Shown here: positions 18,594 through 28,841 of the stretch, piece after piece
Layout of the letters: each line of letters opens with the position of its first letter
Numbering within the stretch: position 1 is the first letter of the stretch
Source of the DNA: Pseudomonas sp. B21_DOA
GTDB taxonomy: Bacteria; Pseudomonadota; Gammaproteobacteria; Pseudomonadales; Pseudomonadaceae
Length of the DNA: 64,000 nt
Direction: 5' to 3'
NCBI GenBank assembly: GCA_030544685.1
Contig: CP086683.1
Span: 3,162,001-3,226,000 of the forward strand
Translations under genes and position numbers: made by a program
The notes under the pieces: model-generated
Told to the model about the DNA's origin: nothing
What the model saw: only the letters and a program-made list of their open reading frames with translations
The model's database searches: none

Positions 18594-19616
18594 TTAGTTG
18601 TCACTGTCTTTGTTGTCGACGCGGTAGCCGAAGCTGAAACCGACGCCCTGGAACAGCACCACATCAGCCAGTTGGCGGGCGAGTTCGCCGGCGCTGGCCA
18701 GTTTGGTTTTTGGCACGTAGAGCATGTCGTCCGGTTGCAGGTAAGCGATTTGCGGGGCATCGCCGGACAGGGCTTTTTCAACGTCGTAGCGCACGGCTTT
18801 CACCTGATTGCCGTTGCGCCGCATGATCACCACCGAATCCAGCCGCGCCTTGACGTTGGTGCCGCGCGCCAGGGTCAGCGCCTCGAGCACCGACACCGGC
18901 CGGCGGATCGGATACGAGCCCGGTTGTGCGACTTCACCCAGCACGTAGATCTCGTTGCCGGCGGTGGACTTGAGCAGCACGTCCACGGTCATGCGGCCCG
19001 GCAGTTGCGCGTACTTTTTGTTGAGGAAGGATTCCAGTTGATTGACGGTCATGCCTTGCAGCGGCACGGCGCCGATTTCCGGAAAACTCGCGTAGCCGTC
19101 AGTGCCGACGGTGATCTCGCGGCTCATGCCGGTGGCCGGGTGGTTCAGCGCGCTTTTCAGGTTCTGCTCATTGCTCAGCGGGCTGATGATCTGCACGGTG
19201 AGCTGGTTGCGGTTGGGCTGGAACAGCTGTTTGCGCTGATAGACGCGCTGGATTTCCTGGCGCGCTTCTTCGCTGGTCAACCCGGCGATTTTCACCGAGG
19301 TGTTGGCGCCGGGCAGCTCGATGGTGCCGTCGGGCAGCACCAGCTGGTTGCCATTGAGCTGGCTGGCGGCGGTGAAATTCAGGCCGATCTGGTCGCCCGA
19401 TTGCACGCGGTAGGCGTCCGAGCCGCTGGTGCTGATATGGAAGATCACGTCCAGCACATCCTGCGGGCGCAGGGTCTGCTCGATCTTCGGCATGTCGGTC
19501 GCCTGGGCGTTGGCCGGGGAGGCGGTGAGAATATTCACCGGCATGTTCTGGGTGTCGGAATTGCTGGAGCAGCCCGCAAGCGGCAGCAACAGCAGGACAA
19601 GCATTCTGGCGTTCAT
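18594..19616 (-). CDS. Wza-type polysaccharide export outer-membrane lipoprotein
   Basis: A 340-residue lipoprotein: lipobox LLPLAGC near residues 10-16, then the Poly_export domain (LRPQDVLDVIFHIS, YRVQSGDQIGLNF, LVLPDGTIELPG) and SLBB-type repeats (VYVLGEVAQPGSYPI region). It should form the outer-membrane channel together with the Wzz protein encoded 17 bases downstream. The tail ending GVGFSFGYRVDNKDSDN may span the outer membrane as in Wza. Confidence 0.88.
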   Translation of the reverse strand: MNARMLVLLLLPLAGCSSNSDTQNMPVNILTASPANAQATDMPKIEQTLRPQDVLDVIFHISTSGSDAYRVQSGDQIGLNFTAASQLNGNQLVLPDGTIELPGANTSVKIAGLTSEEARQEIQRVYQRKQLFQPNRNQLTVQIISPLSNEQNLKSALNHPATGMSREITVGTDGYASFPEIGAVPLQGMTVNQLESFLNKKYAQLPGRMTVDVLLKSTAGNEIYVLGEVAQPGSYPIRRPVSVLEALTLARGTNVKARLDSVVIMRRNGNQVKAVRYDVEKALSGDAPQIAYLQPDDMLYVPKTKLASAGELARQLADVVLFQGVGFSFGYRVDNKDSDN

Positions 19617-19637
19617 GGCGTCATCCTTTGCGTTCGC

Positions 19638-20285
19638 TTACAGGTTTTTGTAAAGCCATTTGGGCATGTAGTACTTGCGCCGGTTGAACACGCTGCCGAC
19701 CACTTTCGCCCCGGCCTGGGTCAGGCGTTGCACAGCAGCCTGGGCGACTTCCCAGCGGGTGTCTTCGGCGCGCACGACAAACACCACGCCGTCGACCTGA
19801 GTGCTGATGACCAGGGTGTCGGCGGCGGAGTACACCGCGTCGCCGTCGATCACCACGAAGCGGTACTGGCTGCCCAACTGGTCGAGCAACGGGCTCAGGC
19901 GCTCGGCGGTCAGGTGTTCCAGCGTGCGGATCGGCCGGCCGTTGGGCAGCACATGAAAGGGCAGGCTCGAAACCTGCACCACGCAGTCCTGCAACAGCGG
20001 CGGGTTGTCCGGGTTGAACAGCAGGTCGCGCAGGCCGCGCTCCTTGCCGAGGTTCATCTGCTGGGTAAGGTTGTTCGCCGACTGGCTGGCATCGACGAGC
20101 AGCACCTGGCCGCTGCTCATCTGTGCCAGTTGACTGGCCAGTGCCACAGCGCTGGTGGTGGTGCCGGCGCCGGGGTTGGCGGCGGTCAGGAACAGAATGC
20201 GCAGGTCGAGATCCAGCACGGTCGAAGTCAGATTCGATTCGCTGGGGCTGGCGATACTCAGGCTTTTATTGGTTGAACCGTCCAT
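19638..20285 (-). CDS. CpsD/CapB-like ATPase of the polysaccharide operon, degenerate P-loop
   Basis: A 215-residue protein of the ParA/BY-kinase fold: ILFLTAANPGAGTTTSAVALA, VLLVDASQSANNLTQQ, YRFVVIDGDAVYSAADTLVI, and a tail with three tyrosines (KYYMPKWLYKNL). In the family the Walker A is GxGK(S/T); here the lysine is Thr (GAGTTTS), and the Walker A' aspartate motif is VDAS. ATP hydrolysis or tyrosine kinase activity is therefore doubtful. It probably still binds the Wzz protein. Start ATG overlaps the stop of the sugar transferase (TAATG). Confidence 0.8.
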   Translation of the reverse strand: MDGSTNKSLSIASPSESNLTSTVLDLDLRILFLTAANPGAGTTTSAVALASQLAQMSSGQVLLVDASQSANNLTQQMNLGKERGLRDLLFNPDNPPLLQDCVVQVSSLPFHVLPNGRPIRTLEHLTAERLSPLLDQLGSQYRFVVIDGDAVYSAADTLVISTQVDGVVFVVRAEDTRWEVAQAAVQRLTQAGAKVVGSVFNRRKYYMPKWLYKNL

Positions 20286-21049
20286 TAGCTTGCTCCGTGG
20301 CCGCTGAATACTTTGAAGGGGGTTTTCAACAGAATCTTCAGATCAAGCAGAAGGCTCTGCTCGGCGATGTAGCTGAGGTCCAACTCAACGCGCTGGTCGA
20401 AGTCGATGTTGCTGCGTCCGGAGATCTGCCACAGACCGGTCATGCCGGGGTAGATCGCCAGACGCGCGAGGTGATTGTCCTTGTAGCGATAGGCGTTGAA
20501 CGAGGTCGGGCGAGGGCCGACCAGGCGCATGTCGCCGGTCACCACGTTGATCAGGTTGGGCAGCTCGTCGAGGCTGGTGCGCCGCAGAAAGCTGCCGATG
20601 CCGGTGACGCGCGGGTCCTTGTCGATCTTGAAGTCGATGGCGTCCGCGCCGTGCTTGTTCAGGTGGCGCAGCGACTCTTTGAGTTCTTCGGCGTTGCTGA
20701 CCATGGTGCGGAACTTGAACATGCCGAACTTGCGCCCGCGATAACCGGTGCGTTTCTGCACGAACAGCACCGGCCCCGGGCTGGTGAACTTGATGGCCAG
20801 GGCCAGACCCAGCAGCACCGGCGAGATCAGCACGAGAATCGTCAGCGCGCCGAGGCAGGCAACCACGCGATTGGTCCGCGACAGCTGCCATGGGCGGCCG
20901 CCATCGCGGCCGCTGAGCCAGCCGCGACCCTGACGATGGATCGCCGCGTCGAGGCGCATGCGATGTTCCGGGTCGACGCGCTTGTCAGGGCGCATCTGTG
21001 CAATCGACACACTTCTTTCATGTCCAGTCATGGCGTCCTCCGCATTCAT
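20285..21049 (-). CDS. undecaprenyl-phosphate sugar phosphotransferase (priming transferase)
   Basis: A 254-residue bacterial sugar transferase of the short WcaJ-C/PglC type. One membrane hairpin (VVACLGALTILVLISPVLL) precedes KFTSPGPVLFVQKRTGYRG, FKFRTMV, DPRVTGIGSFLRRTSLDELP and the GDMRLVGPRP block that binds the nucleotide sugar. It loads the first sugar-1-phosphate onto undecaprenyl phosphate. The start overlaps the epimerase stop by ATGA; ATG 21029-21031 is an alternative. Confidence 0.9.
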   Translation of the reverse strand: MNAEDAMTGHERSVSIAQMRPDKRVDPEHRMRLDAAIHRQGRGWLSGRDGGRPWQLSRTNRVVACLGALTILVLISPVLLGLALAIKFTSPGPVLFVQKRTGYRGRKFGMFKFRTMVSNAEELKESLRHLNKHGADAIDFKIDKDPRVTGIGSFLRRTSLDELPNLINVVTGDMRLVGPRPTSFNAYRYKDNHLARLAIYPGMTGLWQISGRSNIDFDQRVELDLSYIAEQSLLLDLKILLKTPFKVFSGHGAS

Positions 21050-22080
21050 CCAGCCGCAAGCGGCGCACGGGCAGTGGGGTAGTAGTTGCGGAACCAGGCG
21101 ATGAAGCGGCCCAGTCCTTCATCCAGTTCTATCCGGGGCTGGAATCCGGTGGCCTGGGCCAGATCGCTGGCCTCGGCGCAGGTGTTGAGCACGTCGCCCG
21201 GTTGCAGCGGCAGCAGCTCGACGATGGCTTTGCGATCTAGGTGTTTTTCCATGAGCGCGAGGTAGGTTTTCAGTGCAACCGGTTGCTGTCCGCCAATGTT
21301 GAACAGGCGCCACGGCGCCATGCTGCTGGCCGGGTCGGGCTGTTCGCGATCCCACTGCGGATTGGCTTGCGGTGGCTGATCGATGAGGCGGGCGATGCTT
21401 TCGATGATGTCGTCGATGTAGGTGAAGTCGCGCTGGTGCTCGCCGTAATTGAACAGCTTCAGCGGCTCGCCTTCGCTGATCGCCCGGGCGAACTGGATCG
21501 GCGACATGTCCGGCCGGCCCCAAGGCCCGTACACGGTGAAAAAGCGCAGGCCGGTGCAGGGAATGCCGAACAGATGGCTGTAGCTGTGCGCCATCAGCTC
21601 GTTGGCTTTTTTGGTCGCGGCGTACAGCGACAGCGGGTGATTGACGCCGTCCTTGACCGAGTAAGGCGTGTGTTGATTGGCGCCGTACACCGAACTCGAC
21701 GAGGCGTAGATCAGATGCTCGACCGGGTGATGCCGGCAGCTCTCGAGAATGTTCAGGAAACCATTGAGGTTGCTGTCCAGATACGCCCGTGGGTTGTCCA
21801 GCGAATAACGCACCCCGGCCTGCGCCGCCAAATGGATCACCACTTGTGGTTGCTCGCGGGCAAACAGTGCGTCGATCGCCGAAGCGTGGGCCAGATCCAC
21901 CGTGGCCAGCGGAAAATCGCCCACCTGCTCGCGCACCCACTGCACGCGGTCGTGCTTGAGCTGCGGGTCGTAGTAGTGGTTGAAATTGTCCAGGCCGACC
22001 ACCGAATGCCCGTCGCGCAGCAAACGCAGGACGCAATGGGCACCAATGAAACCGGCGGCACCGGTCACCAGAATCTTCAT
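21046..22080 (-). CDS. NAD-dependent nucleotide-sugar epimerase (UDP-glucuronate 4-epimerase type)
   Basis: A 344-residue short-chain epimerase. MKILVTGAAGFIGAH is the NAD site, YASSSSVYG and YAATKKANE hold the Ser and Tyr-x3-Lys catalytic residues, and GLRFFTVYGPWGRPDM is typical of UDP-glucuronate 4-epimerases. As it lies directly after ugd (ATGA overlap), it most likely turns UDP-glucuronate into UDP-galacturonate, so the polymer should contain a uronic acid. Confidence 0.88.
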   Translation of the reverse strand: MKILVTGAAGFIGAHCVLRLLRDGHSVVGLDNFNHYYDPQLKHDRVQWVREQVGDFPLATVDLAHASAIDALFAREQPQVVIHLAAQAGVRYSLDNPRAYLDSNLNGFLNILESCRHHPVEHLIYASSSSVYGANQHTPYSVKDGVNHPLSLYAATKKANELMAHSYSHLFGIPCTGLRFFTVYGPWGRPDMSPIQFARAISEGEPLKLFNYGEHQRDFTYIDDIIESIARLIDQPPQANPQWDREQPDPASSMAPWRLFNIGGQQPVALKTYLALMEKHLDRKAIVELLPLQPGDVLNTCAEASDLAQATGFQPRIELDEGLGRFIAWFRNYYPTARAPLAAG

Positions 22081-23429
22081 GGCCGCAGCCCTTCGGGGGC
22101 GATGTGGCGCAGACCGATGCCGCTGTAATGCAGGCCGGCGGCGGCGACCTGTTCCGGGTTGTACAGGTTGCGGCCGTCGATGATCACCTTCGAACGCAGC
22201 TTCTCGGCGAGCAACTCGAAATCGACCACGCGGAAGTTCTTCCATTCGGTGCAGATCACCAGCGCGTCGGCGTCTTCGAGGGTGTCGTCGCGGGTCGCGC
22301 ACAGATGCAGGTCGTTGCGGTAGCCGTAGATGCGCCGACACTCGGACATGGCTTCCGGATCGTAGGCCTGCACGCTGGCGCCTTCGGCCCACAACGCGTC
22401 CATCAGATAACGGCTCGGGGCTTCGCGCATATCGTCGGTGTTCGGTTTGAATGCCAGGCCCCAGACCGCAATGGATTTGCCGGCCAGGCCTTGCGGAAAC
22501 TGCGCGCGCAATTTGCTGAACAGGATGTGCCGCTGGCTGTCGTTGACATCGGTGACGCTGCGCAGCAATTTCAGCGGCATGCCGTTGTGTTCGGCGGTGT
22601 GCAGCAAGGCCCGCAGATCCTTGGGAAAGCACGAGCCACCGAAGCCGCAGCCCGGATAAATGAAGTGGTAGCCGATGCGCGGGTCGGAACCGATGCCTTT
22701 ACGCACCGCTTCGATGTCGGCGCCGAGCAGCTCGGTGAGGTTGGCCAGTTCGTTCATGAAACTGATGCGGGTGGCGAGCATCGCGTTGGCCGCGTACTTG
22801 GTCAGCTCGGCGCTGCGGTTGTCCATGAACATCAGTTTTTCGTGATTGCGGCAGAACGGCGCGTACAGCTCGCTCATCTGCTCGCGGGCAGCGTCGTCGC
22901 GGGTGCCGATGATGATCCGGTCCGGGCGCATGCAGTCGGCGAGGGCGCTGCCTTCCTTGAGAAATTCCGGGTTGGATACCACGCGCACCTGCAGCTCGGT
23001 TTTGCCGCGCAACAGCAATTCGCTGGTGGCCGTGGCCAGAACCTGATCGGCAGTGCCGACCGGCACCGTGGATTTGATGATGAGCGTGCGATCGGCTTCC
23101 ATCAGGCCGGCAATCTGCCGGGCGACATTGAGCACATGGCTGAGGTCGGCAGAGCCGTCTTCGTCCGCCGGGGTGCCCACAGCGATGAAAATCAGCTCGG
23201 CGTGAGTCACCGCATCACTGGCCTGAGTGCTGAACAACAAGCGACCGGCCTTGATGTTTTCTTCAAGCGTCGCGGACAGGCCTGGCTCACTAATGGGCGG
23301 AACCGCTTGTTGCAATTGTTTGATCTTGTTCGGATCAATATCAATGCATAAAACCCGATGGCCGACATCGGCAAGTGCAGCGGCTTGTATAAGTCCGACA
23401 TAGCCAGTGCCAAATACGCTCACGTCCAT
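22077..23429 (-). CDS. ugd: UDP-glucose 6-dehydrogenase
   Basis: A 450-residue UDP-glucose/GDP-mannose dehydrogenase. FGTGYVGLIQAAALADVG is the NAD-binding loop, IKSTVPVGTAD and EFLKEGSALAD follow, YPGCGFGGSCFPKDL holds the catalytic Cys, and the C-terminal UDP-binding domain has WGLAFKPNTDDMREAPS. It makes UDP-glucuronate. It is the first gene of the polysaccharide operon, with a GAGGG site 8 bases before the ATG and a 389-base upstream region. Confidence 0.95.
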   Translation of the reverse strand: MDVSVFGTGYVGLIQAAALADVGHRVLCIDIDPNKIKQLQQAVPPISEPGLSATLEENIKAGRLLFSTQASDAVTHAELIFIAVGTPADEDGSADLSHVLNVARQIAGLMEADRTLIIKSTVPVGTADQVLATATSELLLRGKTELQVRVVSNPEFLKEGSALADCMRPDRIIIGTRDDAAREQMSELYAPFCRNHEKLMFMDNRSAELTKYAANAMLATRISFMNELANLTELLGADIEAVRKGIGSDPRIGYHFIYPGCGFGGSCFPKDLRALLHTAEHNGMPLKLLRSVTDVNDSQRHILFSKLRAQFPQGLAGKSIAVWGLAFKPNTDDMREAPSRYLMDALWAEGASVQAYDPEAMSECRRIYGYRNDLHLCATRDDTLEDADALVICTEWKNFRVVDFELLAEKLRSKVIIDGRNLYNPEQVAAAGLHYSGIGLRHIAPEGLRP

Positions 23430-23818
23430 CTGCGCACCCTCGATAAAACGAAAAGAAGAAGTTCGGAAGAAGTTGGTTAAAGGGGTATAGCGCAGCGTTT
23501 GGAAAGCGTGTCAGCAAAATGACATGTTGCACGGGTATAACACTTGAGATGTTTTTGGCGATTGGCCATCAAGTCATTGCTGCGATTGGATTTGTTGTTT
23601 TTTTGCAGATTTGTTCAGATTCAATTTAACCGACAGACGGTCTAAGTCCCCGAAATTAAAGGCTTTAAGCGCTGAGGGTGTGTCAGATTTGAGTCACCGT
23701 TTTTTTGACGCTTTGCCCGGCTATCAGTCATTTCTTGCGCTTTGATGGCCGGGTGCTAGTGTCAGGTTCGGACCGACAAACCTTTGACATCTGCCCTTTT
23801 CCGACCACCGGTATCGCC
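23430..23818. other. divergent intergenic region with the presumed polysaccharide operon promoter
   Basis: This 389-base gap separates ugd (minus) from the sulfatase-type gene (plus). It is clearly more AT-rich than the genes around it (for example 23560-23640). The promoter of the 17-gene operon should be here, but no consensus site could be assigned with confidence. No RNA gene or repeat was seen. Confidence 0.5.
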
Positions 23819-25515
23819 ATGTTCAAGTACGCCAAGGAACTGCTCTTAGTTGCCTATCTGTTGCTCTATTCCGACTATTATCTGGATCGGTTAAATGCTA
23901 TCGGGTGGGGTCGCAATGCACTTGTTTTTGGCGCGATGTTTTTGGCGCTTACTTTAGCGTTATATCTAAGTGCGTATATACGTCAGGCTCTTGTTCGACA
24001 TGCATTCGCATTAACGATGTTTGCCGCAGCAGTTTTTTTGATGTTTACACCCGGGTCACCGCGGATTACCTGAGGTACAGCGATTTTGTCTCGCTGGTGT
24101 ACTCCGGCGGCTTCATTCAGGAAGCCGCGTATCAGTACCGCGATGCGATCCTGCGCGCGGTGCTCAGTGGCTTGTTGCTGTTGTTCGGCATCGGGCTCAA
24201 ACCGCGTCATGCGCTGTTCATCCCCAATACGTTGCGAGTAGCGGCTCCGGTCATCGGCGTGTTGGTGCTCAGCGGATTGCTGTTTTTACGGGCGGGCGAG
24301 GGCGCGCGCGGACTGCCGATCATGTACACGCCGCTGGCCTACCTGAATCTGTTTGCCTACGAAGCGCTGCATGACACCGTCGGCCCGCGTGAACCAGTGA
24401 CGCTCACACGCTCCGCACCTGCCATTGACCACGACATCGTGCTGATCATCGACGAAAGCATTTCCGGCAATTACCTCGATATCAACGCGCCGTTCGGTGT
24501 GCACAGCAACCTCAAGCAAGCACCGGCCGGGGTTGACGTCTTCAACTTCGGTTATGCCGCGTCCATTGCCAATTGCAGCGCCGACACCAACGTCACCTTG
24601 CGCTACGGCGGCACCCGCGCCGACTACAGACGCATGAACAGCACGTTGCCGTCGATCTGGCAGTACGCGAAAAAGGCCGGGCTCGGCACGGTGTACATCG
24701 ACGCCCAGCGCACGGCCGGCAATCTGCAGAACCTGATGACCGCTGCCGAGAAAAACGACATCGACAGTTTCGTGCAATTCGACCAGACCAGCGTGCGCGA
24801 CCGCGATATGGCGGCAGCGGCGAAGCTGATCGAATTGCTCAACGACGATCACGCGGAGCTGATCGTGATCAACAAGGTCGGCGCGCATTTTCCGGTGCAT
24901 GACAAATACCCGGACGCGTTCATGGCGTACCGGCCAACGCTGCCACGCGGGCAGTTCACCGAAGTCGCCGACACTGGCGAACGCGCCGGTTTCAATGGCC
25001 AGCCGGATGACTGGGTGCTGTATCGCAACGCCTACAAGAACACGCTGTTGTGGAACGTTGGCGAATTTTTCGCCCGGGTGTTTGCCCAGGCCAACCTCAA
25101 CAACGCGCTGCTGATCTACACCTCCGATCATGGTCAGGATCTGCATGAGCGCGGCAACCCGGGCTTGAATACCCACTGCGGCGGCGACCCGGTGGAAGAG
25201 GAAGGGCTGGTGCCGCTGGTGGTGATTCAGGGCCGAGGATTGCAGACACCGGACTGGGCGGCGAATTTGCCGACAAACAAGGACCGCTCCAGCCACTACA
25301 ACATTTTCCCGACGCTGTTGCAGGTGATGGGTTACGACCTGGCGGGGATTGAGGCGGTGTATGGCAAACCGCTGAGCATGCCGACGGCGGATGAGTTCAC
25401 CTTCAACTACCGCTTCAATGCGCGGCTGGGGGCCAAGCCTGAGTGGAAGCATATCGATCTGGGCAGCATCGTGACGCCTGAGCGGGCGCCGGCGAGTGTG
25501 GCTTCGGGGCAGTGA
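23819..25515 (+). CDS. inner-membrane sulfatase/phosphoethanolamine-transferase-like enzyme (frameshifted)
   Basis: The N-terminal frame (MFKYAKELLLVAYLLLYSDY, four to five membrane segments) breaks at the T7 run 24033-24039. One added T gives FFDVYTRVTADYLRYSDFV and joins the second frame, a 565-residue protein. The C-terminal periplasmic domain has DIVLIIDESISGNYLDI, NKVGAHFPVHDKYP and LLIYTSDHGQDLHE, the metal-binding motifs of the alkaline phosphatase superfamily found in EptA/LTA-synthase-like enzymes. It probably moves a phospho-alcohol group onto an envelope glycolipid or polysaccharide. It is divergent from the ugd operon. Confidence 0.78.
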
Positions 25516-25534
25516 GATTCGATTGGACCGGGCG

Positions 25535-25611
25535 GGCCTCTTCGCGAGCAGGCTCGCTCCCACATTGGAACGCGATCTCCCTGTGGGAGCGAGCCTGCTC
25601 GCGAAGAGGCC
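25535..25611. repeat. REPIN (REP doublet)
   Basis: ggcctcttcgcgagcaggctcgctcccaca faces tgtgggagcgagcctgctcgcgaagaggcc across a short loop, just after the sulfatase-type gene. Confidence 0.85.
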
Positions 25612-25720
25612 TGCACAGGCAGCGACACTCTCAGCTGTTGTTCAATGAAACAGATGACCAGCGGACAAATACCGCTCCGGGCCGCTATCCTTGGCCCAGG
25701 TTCAATGATCGGGTTTGCTC

Positions 25721-26374
25721 ATGCTTGAGGTTCGCGACGTTTTCAAAAGCTATGCCACGCCCCAGGGTTCGTTGCCGGTACTACAAGGCGTCGACCTGAC
25801 GCTGGAGGCCGGTGGCAGCCTCGCGCTGATGGGTGAATCGGGCAGTGGCAAAAGCACGCTGTTGCATCTGGTGGCCGGGCTGGACAAGGTCGACAGCGGC
25901 AGCATTCGCAGCAGCGGACATCGCCTGGAATCCATGAGCGAAGGGCAACTGGCGAACTGGCGCCGCACGGAAATCGGTCTGGTGTTTCAGCAGTTCAACC
26001 TGATCGGCAGTTTGCGCGTGGAAGACAACCTTGCGTTTCAGGCGCGCCTGGCTGGGCGCCATGAGCCGCGGTGGCAGGCGCATCTGGTGCAGCGTCTGGG
26101 GCTGGGCGATCTGCTCTCGCGGTATCCCGAACAACTTTCCGGCGGCCAGCAGCAGCGCGTCGCATTGGGCCGAGCATTGGCCTCGCAGCCGAAATTGCTG
26201 TTGGCCGATGAACCCACCGGCAGCCTCGATGAAGCGACCAGTGATGAAGTGCTGCGGCTGTTGCTGGAATTGCTCGATGACACGCCGACGACCCTGTTGA
26301 TGGTCACTCACAGCCAGCGCGTCGCGGCGCGATTGGCCCAGCGTGTGGTGTTGTCGAACGGGCGGGTGGCCTGA
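25721..26374 (+). CDS. ABC transporter ATP-binding protein (LolD/MacB type)
   Basis: A 217-residue ABC ATPase. Walker A is GESGSGKST (about 38-46), the signature LSGGQQQRVALGRAL, Walker B LLLADEPTGSLD and the H-loop VTHS. The LDEATSDEVL pattern after Walker B is typical of the LolD/FtsE/MacB group, which powers extrusion or lipoprotein transfer rather than import. ATG 25721 was chosen; an in-frame TTG lies 6 bases earlier. The stop overlaps the permease start (TGATG). Confidence 0.93.
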   Translation: MLEVRDVFKSYATPQGSLPVLQGVDLTLEAGGSLALMGESGSGKSTLLHLVAGLDKVDSGSIRSSGHRLESMSEGQLANWRRTEIGLVFQQFNLIGSLRVEDNLAFQARLAGRHEPRWQAHLVQRLGLGDLLSRYPEQLSGGQQQRVALGRALASQPKLLLADEPTGSLDEATSDEVLRLLLELLDDTPTTLLMVTHSQRVAARLAQRVVLSNGRVA

Positions 26375-28841
26375 TGATCTGGCGGCAAACCCTGCGTGCG
26401 CTGCTCAGCCACTGGCGGCGCCATCCCGTGCAGTTTTTCAGTGTGCTGACCGGGTTGTGGCTGGCCACCAGTCTGCTCACTGGCGTCGAGGCGCTGAACA
26501 GCCAGGCCCGCGACAGCTACGCGCGGGCCAGCCAGATGATCGGCGGCGAACCCCAAGCCAGCCTGAGCACACCAAATGGTGCTCCATTTCCCCAGCGTTG
26601 GTTTATCGAGTTGCGCCGTCAGGGCTGGCCGGTGTCGCCGGTGTTGCAGGGCCGGCTAACGCTCAAGGGCCACGAAGATCAGCGGATTCAGGTGATGGGC
26701 ATCGAGCCGGTGTCGCTGCCGGGGATTCCGCAGTGGCCGGGCAGGCGATGCCGATTGAGCGCATCGTCGAATTTTTCAGCCCGCCGGGCAGCACCTGGAT
26801 TTCTCCGGACACCCTGCAAATGCTCGGCTTGCGCGAAGGTGATACAGCGCAAACCGCGAACGGCCAGACCCTGCCGCCGCTGCTCGCGCAGAAGGACATG
26901 GCGCCGGGGTTGTTGCTGGTCGACATCGGCGTAGCGCAACGCCTGCTCGAACAACCTGAGCAATTGTCGCGACTGCTGTTGCCCAAGGATTTTCATCAGG
27001 AATTACCAGCGAGTTTCAACGAACGCTTGCAGCTCAAAAGCAGCGGTGAAGAAAACAATCTGGCGCGGCTGACCGAGAGCTTTCACCTCAATCTTGATGC
27101 GCTTGGATTTCTGTCGTTTCTGGTCGGCTTGTTCATCGTCCACGCCGCCATCGGCCTCGCTCTGGAACAGCGCCGAGGCTTGCTGCGCACATTGCGTGCT
27201 TGCGGCGTCAGTGCGCGAATGCTGATCGCGTGTCTGGTGGTTGAACTAGGTGTGCTGGCGCTGATCGGTGGGTTGTTCGGTGTGATCAGCGGCTACTGGC
27301 TGGCCAGTATTCTGCTGCCGGACGTCGCCGCCAGCCTGCGCGGCTTATATGGCGCAGAAGTGGCGGGGCAGTTGCGTCTGAGTCCCTGGTGGTGGTTCAG
27401 CGGCATCGGTCTGAGCTTGCTCGGCGCATTGCTGGCCGGGGCCAACAGTCTGCTGCGGGCGGCGCGCCTGCCGTTGCTGGCGGTGGCCGATCCGCAGGCC
27501 TGGCATCAACAATATTCGCGCTGGTTGCGCCGGCAGGGTTGGCTGGCGACGGCACTGCTGGCGATTGCGCTGGCGGCGCTGATCTGGGGCGACAGCCTGA
27601 GCAGCGGTTTCGTGCTGATGGCCGGGCTGTTGCTCGGTGCCGCGCTGGCTTTGCCGGTGCTGCTCAGCGCGTTGTTGAACCCGCTGCTCGGGCGCAGTCG
27701 GTCGGTGCTCGGCCAGTGGTTTCTCGCCGACTGCCGCCAGCAACTGCCTGCCCTGAGTCTGGCGCTGATGGCGCTGCTGTTGGCGCTCGCGGCGAACATC
27801 GGCGCTGGCAGCATGACCGCCGGTTTTCGCCAGACCTTCAACGACTGGCTTGAACAACGCCTGAGCGCCGAGTTGTACATCAACCCGGCCAACCCGGCGC
27901 AGGCCCGCGAGATGCACAGTTGGCTCAAGCAGCAGCCGACGGTCACCGCTGTGCTGCCCAACTGGCAGGTTTCGGTGACGCTGCAAGGCTGGCCGGCGGA
28001 TGTCTACGGCATCATCGACCACCCGCACTATCGCCAGCATTGGCCGTTGCTCGACAGCAGTGGCAGCGATCCGTGGGGCAAACTGGCGACGGATGATGCG
28101 GTGATGCTCAGCGAACAACTGGCACGACGGCTGAGATTGAAGGCGGGCGAGCATCTGCGTATTCCGACGCCGAACGGCACGTGGTCGCCGCGCATCGTCG
28201 GCATCTACGCCGACTATGGTAATCCGAAAGGGCACGTGCTGATCAGCAGCGAGCACCTGTTGCGCGGCTGGCCGCAGCTCACGCCGAACCGCTTCAATCT
28301 GCGCATCGATCCGCCAAAGATTCCGGCGTTGCTCAACGCCTTGCAGGCGCGCTTTGAGCTGGATGACAACCACATCGTCGATCAGGCCCGGCTCAAGGGC
28401 TGGTCGGTGCAAGTCTTCGAACGCACCTTTGCCGCGACGGCAGCCTTGAACAGCCTGACCTTGGCCGTCGCCGGCGTGGCGCTGTTCATCAGTCTGCTGA
28501 CCCAAAGCCAGAGTCGCCTCAGTCAACTCGCACCGCTGTGGGCGCTGGGCGTGACGCGCAAACAATTGATGCTGCTCAACCTCGGCCAGACCTGGCTGCT
28601 CGCCGTATTGACGTTGCTGTTGGCGCTGCCGCTGGGCATCGTCTTGGCGTGGTGCCTGGATGCTGTGATCAACGTGCAGGCGTTCGGCTGGCGCTTGCCG
28701 TTGCGGGTGTTTCCGTTGCAGTTGTTGCAACTGATGGGCCTGGCCTTGCTCGCGACTTTACTGGCTTCGGCATGGCCGCTGTATTCGCTGTACCGCACGC
28801 AACCGGCGGACTTGCTGAGGACCTTTGCCCATGAGGATTAA
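26374..28841 (+). CDS. FtsX-like ABC transporter permease (frameshifted)
   Basis: The first frame (MIWRQTLRALLSHWRRHPVQ) breaks near 26733. One added G gives IPQVAGQAMPIERIVEFFSP and joins the second frame, 822 residues in all. It has the duplicated FtsX layout: four membrane segments in each half (LGFLSFLVGLFIVHAAIG with QRRGLLRTLRACG, and ALNSLTLAVAGVALFISLL with WALGVTRKQLMLLNL) plus large periplasmic domains. Together with the ATPase and the lipoprotein downstream it forms one coupled operon. Confidence 0.85.
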
